Shown in pieces: positions 5,091-11,277 of a stretch of 12,715 nucleotides of DNA. Below the pieces are notes generated by a model that was given only the letters and a program-made list of their open reading frames with translations, did not search any database and was not told where the DNA came from. The stretch is from the NCBI GenBank assembly GCA_031267955.1, contig JAIRYB010000212.1, positions 1 through 12,715 of the forward strand. Reading direction: 5' to 3'. A program made the position numbers and the translations under genes. How positions within the stretch are numbered: position 1 is the first letter of the stretch; each line of letters opens with the position of its first letter. Source of the stretch: Spirochaetaceae bacterium. Its GTDB lineage: Bacteria; Spirochaetota; Spirochaetia; Treponematales; Breznakiellaceae.

Positions 5091-7559
5091 ATGGAAAACC
5101 GGACTTTGTCTATAGGCGGGATGACCTGCGCGGCCTGCGCGGGGCGGATTGAGAGGACGGTAAAAAAAATCGAGGGCGTCAGTACCGCCACGGTCAACCT
5201 GGCAAGCGAAAAGCTGTTTGTCCAATACGATGCCGCGCCGCGCCTGGCGGCGGTTAAAGAGGCGGTTATAAAAATCGGGTACGAGATTCTGGAAAAACCG
5301 AAAGCCGCCCTGTCCATCCCAATCGGGGGCATGACCTGCGCCGCCTGCGCCGCGCGCGTGGAGAAGGCCATAGGCAGGCTGGACGGCATCGGGAGCGTAT
5401 CGGTGAACCTTGCCACGGAAAAGGCGGCGGTAAGTTACGACCCGCAGACAGTGCGCCTTTCGGCGATTAGGGAAGTTATCGAAAAAGCGGGCTACAAGGC
5501 GCTTGATTTTTCCGGGAAGGAAGCGGTTGACGAGGACCGTATCCGCAAAGAGCGGGATATCAGAATCCTTAAAACCAAATTCATAATCGCGGCTTCCCTT
5601 GCCCTGCCCCTGCTCTACATTGCCATGGCCCCTATGATCAGCTGGGCGCGCCTCCCCTTCCCCAGGGCCCTTTCGCCGATGAACTTCCCCCTGGTTTACG
5701 GCCTTGCGGAACTGGCGCTGACCCTTCCCATTATCGCGGTGGGTTACCGTTTCTATACCGTGGGCTTCAAGGCGCTCTGGCAGCGCAGCCCTAACATGGA
5801 TTCGCTTATCGCCCTGGGAACCACCGCGGCGGTACTTTACAGCGCCTACAATATCTGGCGGATAAGCCAGGGCCATTTTATGGCTGTCGATTCCCTTTAC
5901 TTTGAAACCGCCGGGGTTATTATCGCGCTGATACTTTTGGGCAAGACTCTTGAGGCCGTGTCCAAGGGCCGCACCAGCGAGGCTATCAAGAAGCTGATGG
6001 GGCTTGCGCCGAAAACCGCCATCATACTTGAAAACGGGGCGGAAAAGGAAATCCCCATTGAGGAAGTGCTGCCGGGCGATATTATCGTCGTAAAGCCGGG
6101 GGCAAAAATACCTGTGGACGGGACGGTGGCCGAAGGCCACAGCGCCATCGACGAATCCATGCTTACCGGCGAGAGTATGCCCGTGGACAAGAGCGCCGGT
6201 TCCGATGTGTACGCGGCGACCATTAACACTACCGGCGTTATCCGGTTTAAGGCGACAAAAGTCGGAAGCGATACCGCCCTTGCCCGGATCATCAAACTGG
6301 TGGAAGACGCGCAGGGTTCCAAGGCGCCCATTGCCAAACTGGCCGACATTGTCGCGGGCTATTTTGTCCCCATTGTCTGCCTTATCGCGGTGGCGGCGGG
6401 CGTGGCATGGTTTGCCGGTACCCGGAATATTGAATTTTCCCTTACCATATTTATTTCCGTCCTGGTTATCGCCTGCCCCTGCGCCCTTGGCCTGGCAACC
6501 CCGACCGCCATTATGGTGGGGACCGGCAAGGGCGCCGAGAACGGCATCCTCATCAAAAGCGGGGAGGGTCTGGAGACGGCTCACAGGATCAACACTATCG
6601 TCTTTGATAAAACGGGGACCATTACCGAGGGGAAGCCCGAAGTTACCGACATTATTCCCGCCGGGGGGATCGACGCGGAGTACCTGCTGCGGATCACGGC
6701 CTCTGCCGAGAAAGGCTCGGAGCACCCCCTGGGGCAGGCAATCGTAAACGGCGCGGAAGAAAAGGGCCTTGAACTTTTCAAGGCGGGCCGCTTTGAGGCG
6801 CTCGCGGGCCGCGGCATTGAGGCCGAGATCAACGGGGTAAAAGCCCTGGTAGGCAACCGCAAACTTATGGAGGAGCGGGGCGTCCGGCTTGAGGAACTGG
6901 AGCCCGCGTCCGACCGCCTTGCCGGGGAGGGGAAAACCCCTATGTACGCGGCTTTTAACAAAAACGGGAATACTTTTAGCGCCGCGGGGATCATCGCGGT
7001 GGCCGACGTGGTGAAGGCGGGCAGCAAGGCCGCCATCGAAAGCCTTCACAGGATGGGCATAGAGGTCGCCATGATCACCGGGGACAACAGGAAGACCGCC
7101 GCCGCCATTGCCGGGCAGGTCGGCATAGACCGCGTACTCTCCGAGGTGCTGCCCCAGGACAAGTCCAACGAGGTGAAAAAATTGCAGGACGAGGGCCGCA
7201 AGGTGGCGATGGTAGGGGACGGGATCAACGACGCCCCGGCCCTGGCCCAGGCGGACATCGGCATAGCAATCGGCTCCGGCACCGATGTCGCGATGGAATC
7301 GGCGGACATTGTTTTGATGCGTAGCGATCTTATGGACGTGCCCACCGCCATCAACCTGAGCAAGAGGACCATCCGTACCATCAAACAGAATCTCTTTTGG
7401 GCTTTCGGCTACAATACAGTGGGAATCCCCATTGCGGCCGGCGTTCTTCACCTTTTCGGCGGGCCGCTTCTCAACCCGATCTTCGCCGCCGCCGCCATGA
7501 GCATGAGTTCCGTGTCGGTGCTGACCAACGCGCTGAGGCTTAAAAGATTCAAAGCCTGA
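5091..7559 (+). CDS. copA: Cu+-exporting P1B-type ATPase (822 aa)
   Basis: Inner-membrane pump that moves Cu+ out of the cytoplasm at the cost of ATP. Two N-terminal HMA domains carry GMTCAAC at 10-16 and 80-86. Eight transmembrane helices are expected, the first near 163-180. Catalytic motifs are all intact: TGES (359-362), the CPC metal site (462-464), DKTGT with phosphorylated Asp506, the HP motif (545-546), TGDN (663-666) and GDGIND (709-714). YN (774-775) and MSMSS (803-807) in the last helices are the P1B-1 signature for Cu+/Ag+. The length is normal for a two-HMA CopA. AGGAG at 5079-5083 supports the ATG. It is 36 nt downstream of the DUF2318 gene and probably in the same operon. It could serve detoxification or, given its partners, supply copper to an exported cuproprotein (CopA2/FixI-like use); the sequence cannot separate these. 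Confidence 0.97.
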   Translation: MENRTLSIGGMTCAACAGRIERTVKKIEGVSTATVNLASEKLFVQYDAAPRLAAVKEAVIKIGYEILEKPKAALSIPIGGMTCAACAARVEKAIGRLDGIGSVSVNLATEKAAVSYDPQTVRLSAIREVIEKAGYKALDFSGKEAVDEDRIRKERDIRILKTKFIIAASLALPLLYIAMAPMISWARLPFPRALSPMNFPLVYGLAELALTLPIIAVGYRFYTVGFKALWQRSPNMDSLIALGTTAAVLYSAYNIWRISQGHFMAVDSLYFETAGVIIALILLGKTLEAVSKGRTSEAIKKLMGLAPKTAIILENGAEKEIPIEEVLPGDIIVVKPGAKIPVDGTVAEGHSAIDESMLTGESMPVDKSAGSDVYAATINTTGVIRFKATKVGSDTALARIIKLVEDAQGSKAPIAKLADIVAGYFVPIVCLIAVAAGVAWFAGTRNIEFSLTIFISVLVIACPCALGLATPTAIMVGTGKGAENGILIKSGEGLETAHRINTIVFDKTGTITEGKPEVTDIIPAGGIDAEYLLRITASAEKGSEHPLGQAIVNGAEEKGLELFKAGRFEALAGRGIEAEINGVKALVGNRKLMEERGVRLEELEPASDRLAGEGKTPMYAAFNKNGNTFSAAGIIAVADVVKAGSKAAIESLHRMGIEVAMITGDNRKTAAAIAGQVGIDRVLSEVLPQDKSNEVKKLQDEGRKVAMVGDGINDAPALAQADIGIAIGSGTDVAMESADIVLMRSDLMDVPTAINLSKRTIRTIKQNLFWAFGYNTVGIPIAAGVLHLFGGPLLNPIFAAAAMSMSSVSVLTNALRLKRFKA

Positions 7560-7562
7560 CCG

Positions 7563-7637
7563 CTTTGCCGGGAAACAGCGCGCCCGCGCTGTCCTGTCAT
7601 CTGTCGGCGAACGCTGTTCGCGGAACGCCGGGCAAAG
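7563..7637 (+). other. Predicted three-way-junction RNA structure between copA and the lipoprotein gene
   Basis: An outer stem CTTTGCC/GGCAAAG (7563-7569/7631-7637) encloses two hairpins. One is ACAGCGC/GCGCTGT (7575-7581/7586-7592) with a 4 nt loop. The other is GCGAAC/GTTCGC (7607-7612/7616-7621) with a 3 nt loop, inside a larger CGGCG/CGCCG arm (7605-7609/7626-7630). There is no U-run, so it is not a classical terminator. It may be an RNA processing or stability element, or a dispersed palindromic repeat. Read by eye, no folding energy computed. Confidence 0.5.
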
Positions 7638-7670
7638 GGCAAATTGAAAACGAACTGCGAGGAGTTATCG

Positions 7671-8351
7671 ATGAAACGTATAACAGTTACCGGCTTGCCG
7701 GCGCTTCTTGCGGCCGCGCTTTTGGCGGCGGGGTCCTGCGCGAAACTGGACGTAGTGGGAAGGGATTCGGTTGTTTCCTTTCAGGCGATGCTGGAAAAGA
7801 TTCCCGGGGGGGCGGAGGCCGACGGGGCTGCCGGGGGCTGGGCGCTGACCGCCCCGGACAGGAGCGCCCGGTTCATCTGGAGCAGGAACTACCAGGAAAG
7901 CCCCCTTTACGACGCGATGATCGTTTTTGACGCGCGGCCCTTTATCGAGGCGGGGCTTGACCCCGCTAGGCTGCCGGAAAATATCCTGGTTATCGGCGGG
8001 AATATCGTGGTGGGGACAAAACTGGGGGACGAGGTTTTAAGCTACAAGGGCGAGGCTACGCCGGTCGCCTCTTTTGAACAGATAGTAAACCTGAAAAGGG
8101 ACAGCATAAATTACCACGGGGCGCTTGACCACTACGGGGTGAACCTTTCCGGCGGCAATCTCTTTGAATGGGCCAAAGACATGGGCAAAAACGACAAGGA
8201 CATAGTATTTGTACTAAACCCCGGCCCCTTTATCGCCGCGGGAGCCGACCCCGCCAAAATCGAAGGGTGGGTTTTTGCCAAGGTTCCGGTAGACGACGAA
8301 AACGGCAGGCCTGCGGAAGCGGACAAGATACTCAAGCCGTTCGATCTTTAG
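7671..8351 (+). CDS. Putative lipoprotein with internal duplication, unknown function (226 aa)
   Basis: Not recognised. A basic start, a hydrophobic segment (9-20) and AAGSC give a relaxed, spirochaete-type lipobox; Cys23 would carry the lipid. The mature part is hydrophilic, beta/alpha-like and ends at KPFDL. Residues 81-105 and 177-201 resemble each other, sharing the pattern PFI-x-AG-x-DPA-[KR]-[IL], which indicates an internal duplication of a segment of about 96 residues. No Cys other than Cys23 and no His-rich motif is seen, so direct copper binding is not supported. ATG 7671 is preferred over an in-frame ATG at 7644 because GAGGAG lies at 7659-7664 and the signal peptide then begins with MKR. 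It follows copA by 111 bp holding the structured element and no clear promoter, so co-transcription is possible. Confidence 0.75.
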   Translation: MKRITVTGLPALLAAALLAAGSCAKLDVVGRDSVVSFQAMLEKIPGGAEADGAAGGWALTAPDRSARFIWSRNYQESPLYDAMIVFDARPFIEAGLDPARLPENILVIGGNIVVGTKLGDEVLSYKGEATPVASFEQIVNLKRDSINYHGALDHYGVNLSGGNLFEWAKDMGKNDKDIVFVLNPGPFIAAGADPAKIEGWVFAKVPVDDENGRPAEADKILKPFDL

Positions 8352-8516
8352 AAAACGAGGCTCCGCGCGGCCGCCGTAATCAGGATGAATCCTGTGCAAC
8401 AGGCGGCTGCGCTTATCAGACATCGGTTTATCACGCACAACAAATACTTGCTCAAATGGCGCCCGGCGCCCCGGTTCAACATTGCGTTTGCGCCGGAGAT
8501 GAGCTATGCTGGGAAC
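8352..8516. other. Non-coding stretch between the lipoprotein gene and the gene remnant
   Basis: No gene or clear terminator is seen after the lipoprotein stop. The only recognisable element is the promoter-like sequence at 8482-8510. Confidence 0.5.
8482..8510 (+). promoter_or_regulatory. Promoter-like sequence of the gene remnant (leaderless layout)
   Basis: TTGCGT (8482-8487), exactly 17 nt, then TATGCT (8505-8510), and an ATG 6 nt later at 8517, where +1 would be expected. The geometry is identical to that of the aminotransferase gene at 11278. No Shine-Dalgarno sequence is present. Confidence 0.4.
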
Positions 8517-8742
8517 ATGGAAAAAGACACCGCCCATGACCGGGACGATGCCCATACCTCTTGGCATCCTTTCCGGAAGCCGTCAAGCTCGAACTTGACC
8601 AGTATGGGGATATTCTTGAGTACAGCCCCCGAATACCAACTGACCAAAGAACCGCTCCGCATCGACGTGGTCATTATCAAAAAGCGGAAAAACGTACCCA
8701 TGAAGAACCCGGGAGCAAGTTCCTGGGTATCTTCGTTGGATA
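8517..8742 (+). pseudogene. Frameshifted, 3'-truncated remnant of a hypothetical protein gene
   Basis: A coherent protein can be read only by changing frame. The ATG at 8517 frame gives MEKDTAHDRDD up to about 8572. The next frame gives FPEAVKLELDQYGDILEYSP (8570-8626). The first frame then resumes with EYQLTKEPLRIDVVIIKKRK and continues to about MKNPG (8711). The other frame then gives SKFLGIF, to about 8735. The pattern fits one lost base near 8572, one gained base in the C-run at 8622-8626, and a further shift near 8712. It recalls, from memory, the N-terminal part of an uncharacterised treponeme family that continues with an EYKSP-type motif; that part is missing here. The sequence breaks off where the inverted repeat at 8733 begins, suggesting disruption. 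Sequencing error could explain single shifts but not the missing C-terminus. Confidence 0.6.
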
Positions 8743-8859
8743 GGAAATTTATTCGAAAGTCTGGTTTAATACCCTGCGGCTTGCCGCGGCTCAAATAACA
8801 CAAAGCGCACAAAAATTTGGTATTAAACCAGACGGTATAATAAACTTCCTATCGAACGA
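8733..8859. repeat. 41 bp imperfect inverted repeat with 45 bp centre (MITE-like)
   Basis: Left arm 8733-8773 and right arm 8819-8859 match as reverse complements at 35 of 41 positions, with an uninterrupted 15 bp match (8759-8773/8819-8833). Both arms read outward from the centre give the same peptide pattern, GIKPDFRINFLSNE on the minus strand and GIKPDGIINFLSNE on the plus strand. No target-site duplication is apparent, and no transposase gene is present. It abuts the truncated gene at 8517. Confidence 0.75.
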
Positions 8860-8908
8860 GCCTCCGTTCGAGCTAATGCAACGCTTAGGATACCACGCGG
8901 CTTGCCGC
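8769..8908 (+). repeat. Two copies of a palindromic motif ATACC-N2-GCGGCTTGCCGC
   Basis: The 19 bp motif occurs at 8769-8787 and 8890-8908. Each carries a hairpin, GCGG-CTTG-CCGC. On the minus strand both copies translate as RGKP-x-GI. This looks like a dispersed extragenic palindrome family rather than coding sequence. Confidence 0.65.
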
Positions 8909-8918
8909 GCGGAGGCTC
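8853..8918 (+). repeat. Nested palindromes (GAGCCTCCG / CGGAGGCTC stem)
   Basis: A 9 bp perfect stem pairs 8858-8866 with 8910-8918 and encloses the 8897-8908 hairpin. CGAACG (8853-8858) pairs alternatively with CGTTCG (8865-8870). The two foldings exclude each other. The stretch just after it (8919-8936) is an ATTACTACT-like simple repeat. Confidence 0.55.
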
Positions 8919-8958
8919 ATTACTACTATTACTATTCCCCTGCCGAATCGCGGAGCCG

Positions 8959-8987
8959 GGTGTTTCCGGTTTAAAGCCGGAAACACC
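8959..8987 (+). repeat. Strong hairpin before the first terminator
   Basis: An 11 bp perfect stem, GGTGTTTCCGG (8959-8969) with 8977-8987, and a 7 nt loop. No U-run follows, so it is a structural element or extragenic palindrome rather than a terminator. It ends 16 nt before the terminator hairpin at 9004. Confidence 0.6.
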
Positions 8988-9003
8988 GTTCACCTTGTGA
9001 ATC

Positions 9004-9035
9004 AGGGGAGGCTCCTTCGGAGCCTCCCCTTTTTT
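9004..9035 (+). terminator. Intrinsic terminator
   Basis: A 12 bp perfect GC-rich stem (AGGGGAGGCTCC, 9004-9015, with 9019-9030), loop TTC, followed by six T (9030-9035). It is a textbook rho-independent terminator for plus-strand transcription entering from the remnant region, or an attenuator in a long aroF leader. Confidence 0.85.
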
Positions 9036-9051
9036 ATGCGGGGGGTAGCGT

Positions 9052-9090
9052 AAGACTTGCTCCGGGCCGTAGGCCCTCCGCAAGTTTTTT
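9052..9090 (+). terminator. Second intrinsic terminator in tandem
   Basis: ACTTGC (9055-9060) pairs with GCAAGT (9080-9085). A symmetrical TCC/TCC internal loop separates this from an inner stem GGGCC-GTA-GGCCC (9064-9076). Six T follow (9085-9090). With a G-U pair the outer stem extends to 9052. It lies 17 nt after the first terminator. Confidence 0.65.
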
Positions 9091-9144
9091 AGGAGATTTA
9101 CCAAAGGCAAAACTCCACGATGGGGCGGAGCAAGGCTGGAGCGC

Positions 9145-9257
9145 AGGGGGGCCGGACGGCGGCCTTTTCACTTCACAGAAAGAGTTTGTGCCGCAGGCGC
9201 AAACTCTGAGGCGAAACCTGTAAGGTTTCGCCCCGCCTCCCGGTAACAGGCCCCCCT
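9145..9257 (+). other. Multi-hairpin structured region in the aroF leader
   Basis: A long-range stem AGGGGGGCC (9145-9153) with GGCCCCCCT (9249-9257) encloses two strong hairpins. The first, 9181-9207, is a 12 bp stem with one G-U pair and loop GCA. The second, 9210-9232, is a 10 bp perfect stem with loop GTA. It ends 23 nt before the aroF ribosome site. It could be a cis-regulatory leader or a cluster of extragenic palindromes. No T-box motif, Trp/Tyr/Phe-rich leader peptide or known riboswitch was recognised. No clear promoter is seen between 9090 and 9291. Confidence 0.5.
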
Positions 9258-9291
9258 CAAAATACTTTTGCCTTTTTTTAAGGAGGAAAAC

Positions 9292-10320
9292 ATGATTATC
9301 GCGCTAAAACACGACGCGCGCCGGGAAGAGATTACGGGTTTTACGGCGTTCCTGGAAAAACAGGGGGTAAGGGTCCACCTGTCCGAGGGGGCTTCGCAGA
9401 CTGTGCTGGGCCTTGTGGGGGACACTTCGGGGATCGACGAGGAGGGGCTTATGGCCCACCATCTGGTGGAAAAGGTGATCCGGGTGCAGGAGCCGTACAA
9501 GCGGGCGAACCGGATGTTCCACCCGGAAGATACCCGGATCGATATTAACGCTGCCGGCGGGAAAACACAGCATATCGGCGCGGGATACCTGGGGGTAATT
9601 GCCGGGCCCTGCTCGGTGGAAACCAGGGAGCAGATTATCACTGTGGCAAAGGCGGTGAAGGAAGCGGGCGCGGGATTCCTGCGCGGGGGCGCTTTTAAGC
9701 CGAGGACGAGCCCCTACAGTTTCCAGGGCCTTGGGTGCGGGGGGCTGGACCTGCTCCTTGAGGCGAAGAAGGAAACCGGGCTTCCGGTAGTGACGGAACT
9801 TATGGCTATACACCAGCTTGAGGTGTTCGACGGGGTGGACCTTATCCAGGTGGGCGCCCGGAATATGCAGAACTTTACCCTGCTCAGGGAACTGGGCCGC
9901 TGCAAAAAGCCTGTCCTTTTGAAACGGGGGCTGGCCTCGACCATAACGGAATTGCTGATGGCCGCCGAATATATCATGGCCGGGGGTAACGACAGGATCA
10001 TCCTCTGCGAGCGGGGCATACGTACTTTTGACAGCTATACGCGGAACACCCTGGACCTTTCGGCTGTCCCGGCCCTCAAGCGGCACACTCATTTGCCGGT
10101 GATCGTGGACCCGAGCCACGCGACGGGCATTGCCTGGATGGTGCCGGCCATGGCGAAGGCCGCTGTGGCCGCCGGCGCGGACGGGGTGATTATCGAGGTC
10201 CACAACAACCCGGAAACGGCCCTCTGCGACGGGGAGCAGTCCATTACCCCGGACGCCTTTGCCGCGCTTATGGGGACCCTGAAAAAATACGCCGAATTTG
10301 AGGGGAAATACCTGCCGTGA
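9292..10320 (+). CDS. aroF: 3-deoxy-7-phosphoheptulonate (DAHP) synthase, type I-beta (342 aa)
   Basis: Condenses phosphoenolpyruvate and erythrose 4-phosphate to DAHP, the first step of the shikimate pathway, in the cytoplasm. Residues 1-75 form a ferredoxin-like N-terminal domain as in the Thermotoga maritima enzyme, where it mediates feedback by aromatic amino acids. The barrel carries GPCSVE (105-110), KPRTSPYSFQG (136-146), QVGARNMQN (186-194), LKRG (210-213), CERG (239-242) and DPSHATG (273-279). Likely metal ligands are Cys107, His276, Glu302 and Asp313. The length equals the family norm. ATG 9292 is chosen over the in-frame TTG at 9268 because AGGAGG lies at 9281-9286. It overlaps tyrA by 4 nt, so the two are translationally coupled. 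Expression may depend on the structured leader upstream. Family certain; feedback specificity is not readable. Confidence 0.96.
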   Translation: MIIALKHDARREEITGFTAFLEKQGVRVHLSEGASQTVLGLVGDTSGIDEEGLMAHHLVEKVIRVQEPYKRANRMFHPEDTRIDINAAGGKTQHIGAGYLGVIAGPCSVETREQIITVAKAVKEAGAGFLRGGAFKPRTSPYSFQGLGCGGLDLLLEAKKETGLPVVTELMAIHQLEVFDGVDLIQVGARNMQNFTLLRELGRCKKPVLLKRGLASTITELLMAAEYIMAGGNDRIILCERGIRTFDSYTRNTLDLSAVPALKRHTHLPVIVDPSHATGIAWMVPAMAKAAVAAGADGVIIEVHNNPETALCDGEQSITPDAFAALMGTLKKYAEFEGKYLP

Positions 10321-11174
10321 AACCTATCGAAGACTGTACTGTGGGCATAGCCGGCATGGGCATCATGGGAGGCGCGGTGGCTATGGCCCTGGGGAAGCTT
10401 GTGCCGGCGCGGATACTTGCCTGCGATCCCGATGTCCGCGCTGCCGGCGCGGCCCTGGCCGACGGCGTTATCCACGAGGCTTTTACGGACGCGGGGGAGA
10501 TGCTGGAAAGATGCGATCTGGTCTACCTCTGTGTAAACCCGTCCGCGCTGCCGGGCTTTATAGGCGCCCGCATGGGGGATTTTAAAACCGGGGCGCTTAT
10601 CACGGATATTGCGGGCGTAAAGGGAAACATCGCCAAAGTTGTGGAGGAAAAGCTGCGGGACGATCTGGATTATATTCCCGGCCACCCCATGGCGGGTTCC
10701 GAGAAGGGGGGTTACGCCCAGGCGCGCAACTGCGATTTCCGGGGGAAGAACTACATACTTACCCCGTTAAAACGGAACAGGGCGGAAAACCTGTCGTACC
10801 TGGCGGGCCTTATCCGGCGCATGGGGTTCGGCAGGATTACCGTTACCACGCCGGAAGACCACGACAGGAAAATCGCCTTTACCTCCCAGCTCTGCCACGT
10901 TATCGCCGCGTCCCTTGTCGACTGCGAGGCCGACACGGAGATTACCCGCTTTGGGGGCGGTAGTTTCGAAGACCTTACCCGTATAGCCATGCTCAACGCC
11001 CCCATGTGGACGGAGCTTTTCCTTGAAAACCGGGGGGAACTGCTGGCGCGCATCGATCAGTTCGGGGAAAGCCTGGCCGCGATCAGGGCCCTTATCGCCG
11101 GGGACAGCGCCGCGGCCCTGGAAGCGAGGCTGGGGGCGGTACGGGAGCGCCGGGCGGCGATGGCGGAACAATGA
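10317..11174 (+). CDS. tyrA: Prephenate dehydrogenase (285 aa)
   Basis: Oxidises prephenate with NAD(P)+ to 4-hydroxyphenylpyruvate, the tyrosine branch after chorismate. The N-terminal Rossmann fold shows G-x-A-G-x-G-x-x-G (10-18), with Asp37 at the end of the second strand suggesting NAD. Conserved family motifs are DIAGVKG (97-103), HPMAGSEKGG (123-132), DHDR (181-184), SQLCH with the expected catalytic-region His194, and FEDLTRIA (217-224). Length is that of a stand-alone TyrA; no chorismate mutase and no ACT domain are attached. It begins with GTG in a GTGA overlap with the aroF stop; GAGGGG at 10300-10305 is a plausible but distant ribosome site. A short GGCGG/CCGCC hairpin (11184-11198) followed by pyrimidines may weakly end the aroF-tyrA transcript. 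Confidence 0.93.
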   Translation: MKPIEDCTVGIAGMGIMGGAVAMALGKLVPARILACDPDVRAAGAALADGVIHEAFTDAGEMLERCDLVYLCVNPSALPGFIGARMGDFKTGALITDIAGVKGNIAKVVEEKLRDDLDYIPGHPMAGSEKGGYAQARNCDFRGKNYILTPLKRNRAENLSYLAGLIRRMGFGRITVTTPEDHDRKIAFTSQLCHVIAASLVDCEADTEITRFGGGSFEDLTRIAMLNAPMWTELFLENRGELLARIDQFGESLAAIRALIAGDSAAALEARLGAVRERRAAMAEQ

Positions 11175-11242
11175 ACTGGGCCTGGCGGTATTCCCGCCGC
11201 GCCTCTTTCTCCCCTTCGCCCATAGCCAGCCTCCCGCTCGAT

Positions 11243-11271
11243 TTGACACGCCCCGCGATTTGAAATACAGT
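11243..11271 (+). promoter_or_regulatory. Promoter of the aminotransferase gene, leaderless layout
   Basis: TTGACA (11243-11248), exactly 17 nt, TACAGT (11266-11271), then 6 nt to the ATG at 11278, the position expected for +1. No Shine-Dalgarno sequence precedes the ATG. It shows that the gene probably has its own transcript, separate from aroF-tyrA. Confidence 0.65.
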
Positions 11272-11277
11272 GGGCGT

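Noticed and set aside
4527..7451. Very long open frame (974 codons) on the minus strand opposite the DUF2318 gene and copA
   Set aside because: It is the GC-rich antisense shadow of two clearly recognised genes; its translation is rich in G, R, H and D, lacks any motif and has no ribosome site.
8385..8516. N-terminal extension of the remnant gene from ATG 8385
   Set aside because: The translation has no family-like character, and the promoter-like sequence with the ATG at 8517 explains the start better.
8823..9110. Minus-strand open frame containing PPRGKPRGIL
   Set aside because: It spans two terminators and several hairpins; the peptide is a translation of the palindromic repeat, not a gene.
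9120..9209. 29-codon leader peptide upstream of aroF
   Set aside because: It lacks runs of Phe, Tyr or Trp codons, and the only AGGAG (about 9091) is too far from the ATG.
9100..9260. T-box, 4.5S/SRP RNA or 6S RNA
   Set aside because: The T-box anticodon-end motif and the conserved SRP loop sequences are not found; only generic hairpins are present.
9304..10203. Long minus-strand open frame opposite aroF (and similar ones opposite dat at 11092-12024 and the fusion gene at 3682-4299)
   Set aside because: They mirror codon positions of strongly conserved genes, show no family features and are expected in GC-rich coding DNA.
11023..11277. Upstream extension of the aminotransferase frame
   Set aside because: It overlaps tyrA in another frame and the promoter; the class IV fold begins at 11278.
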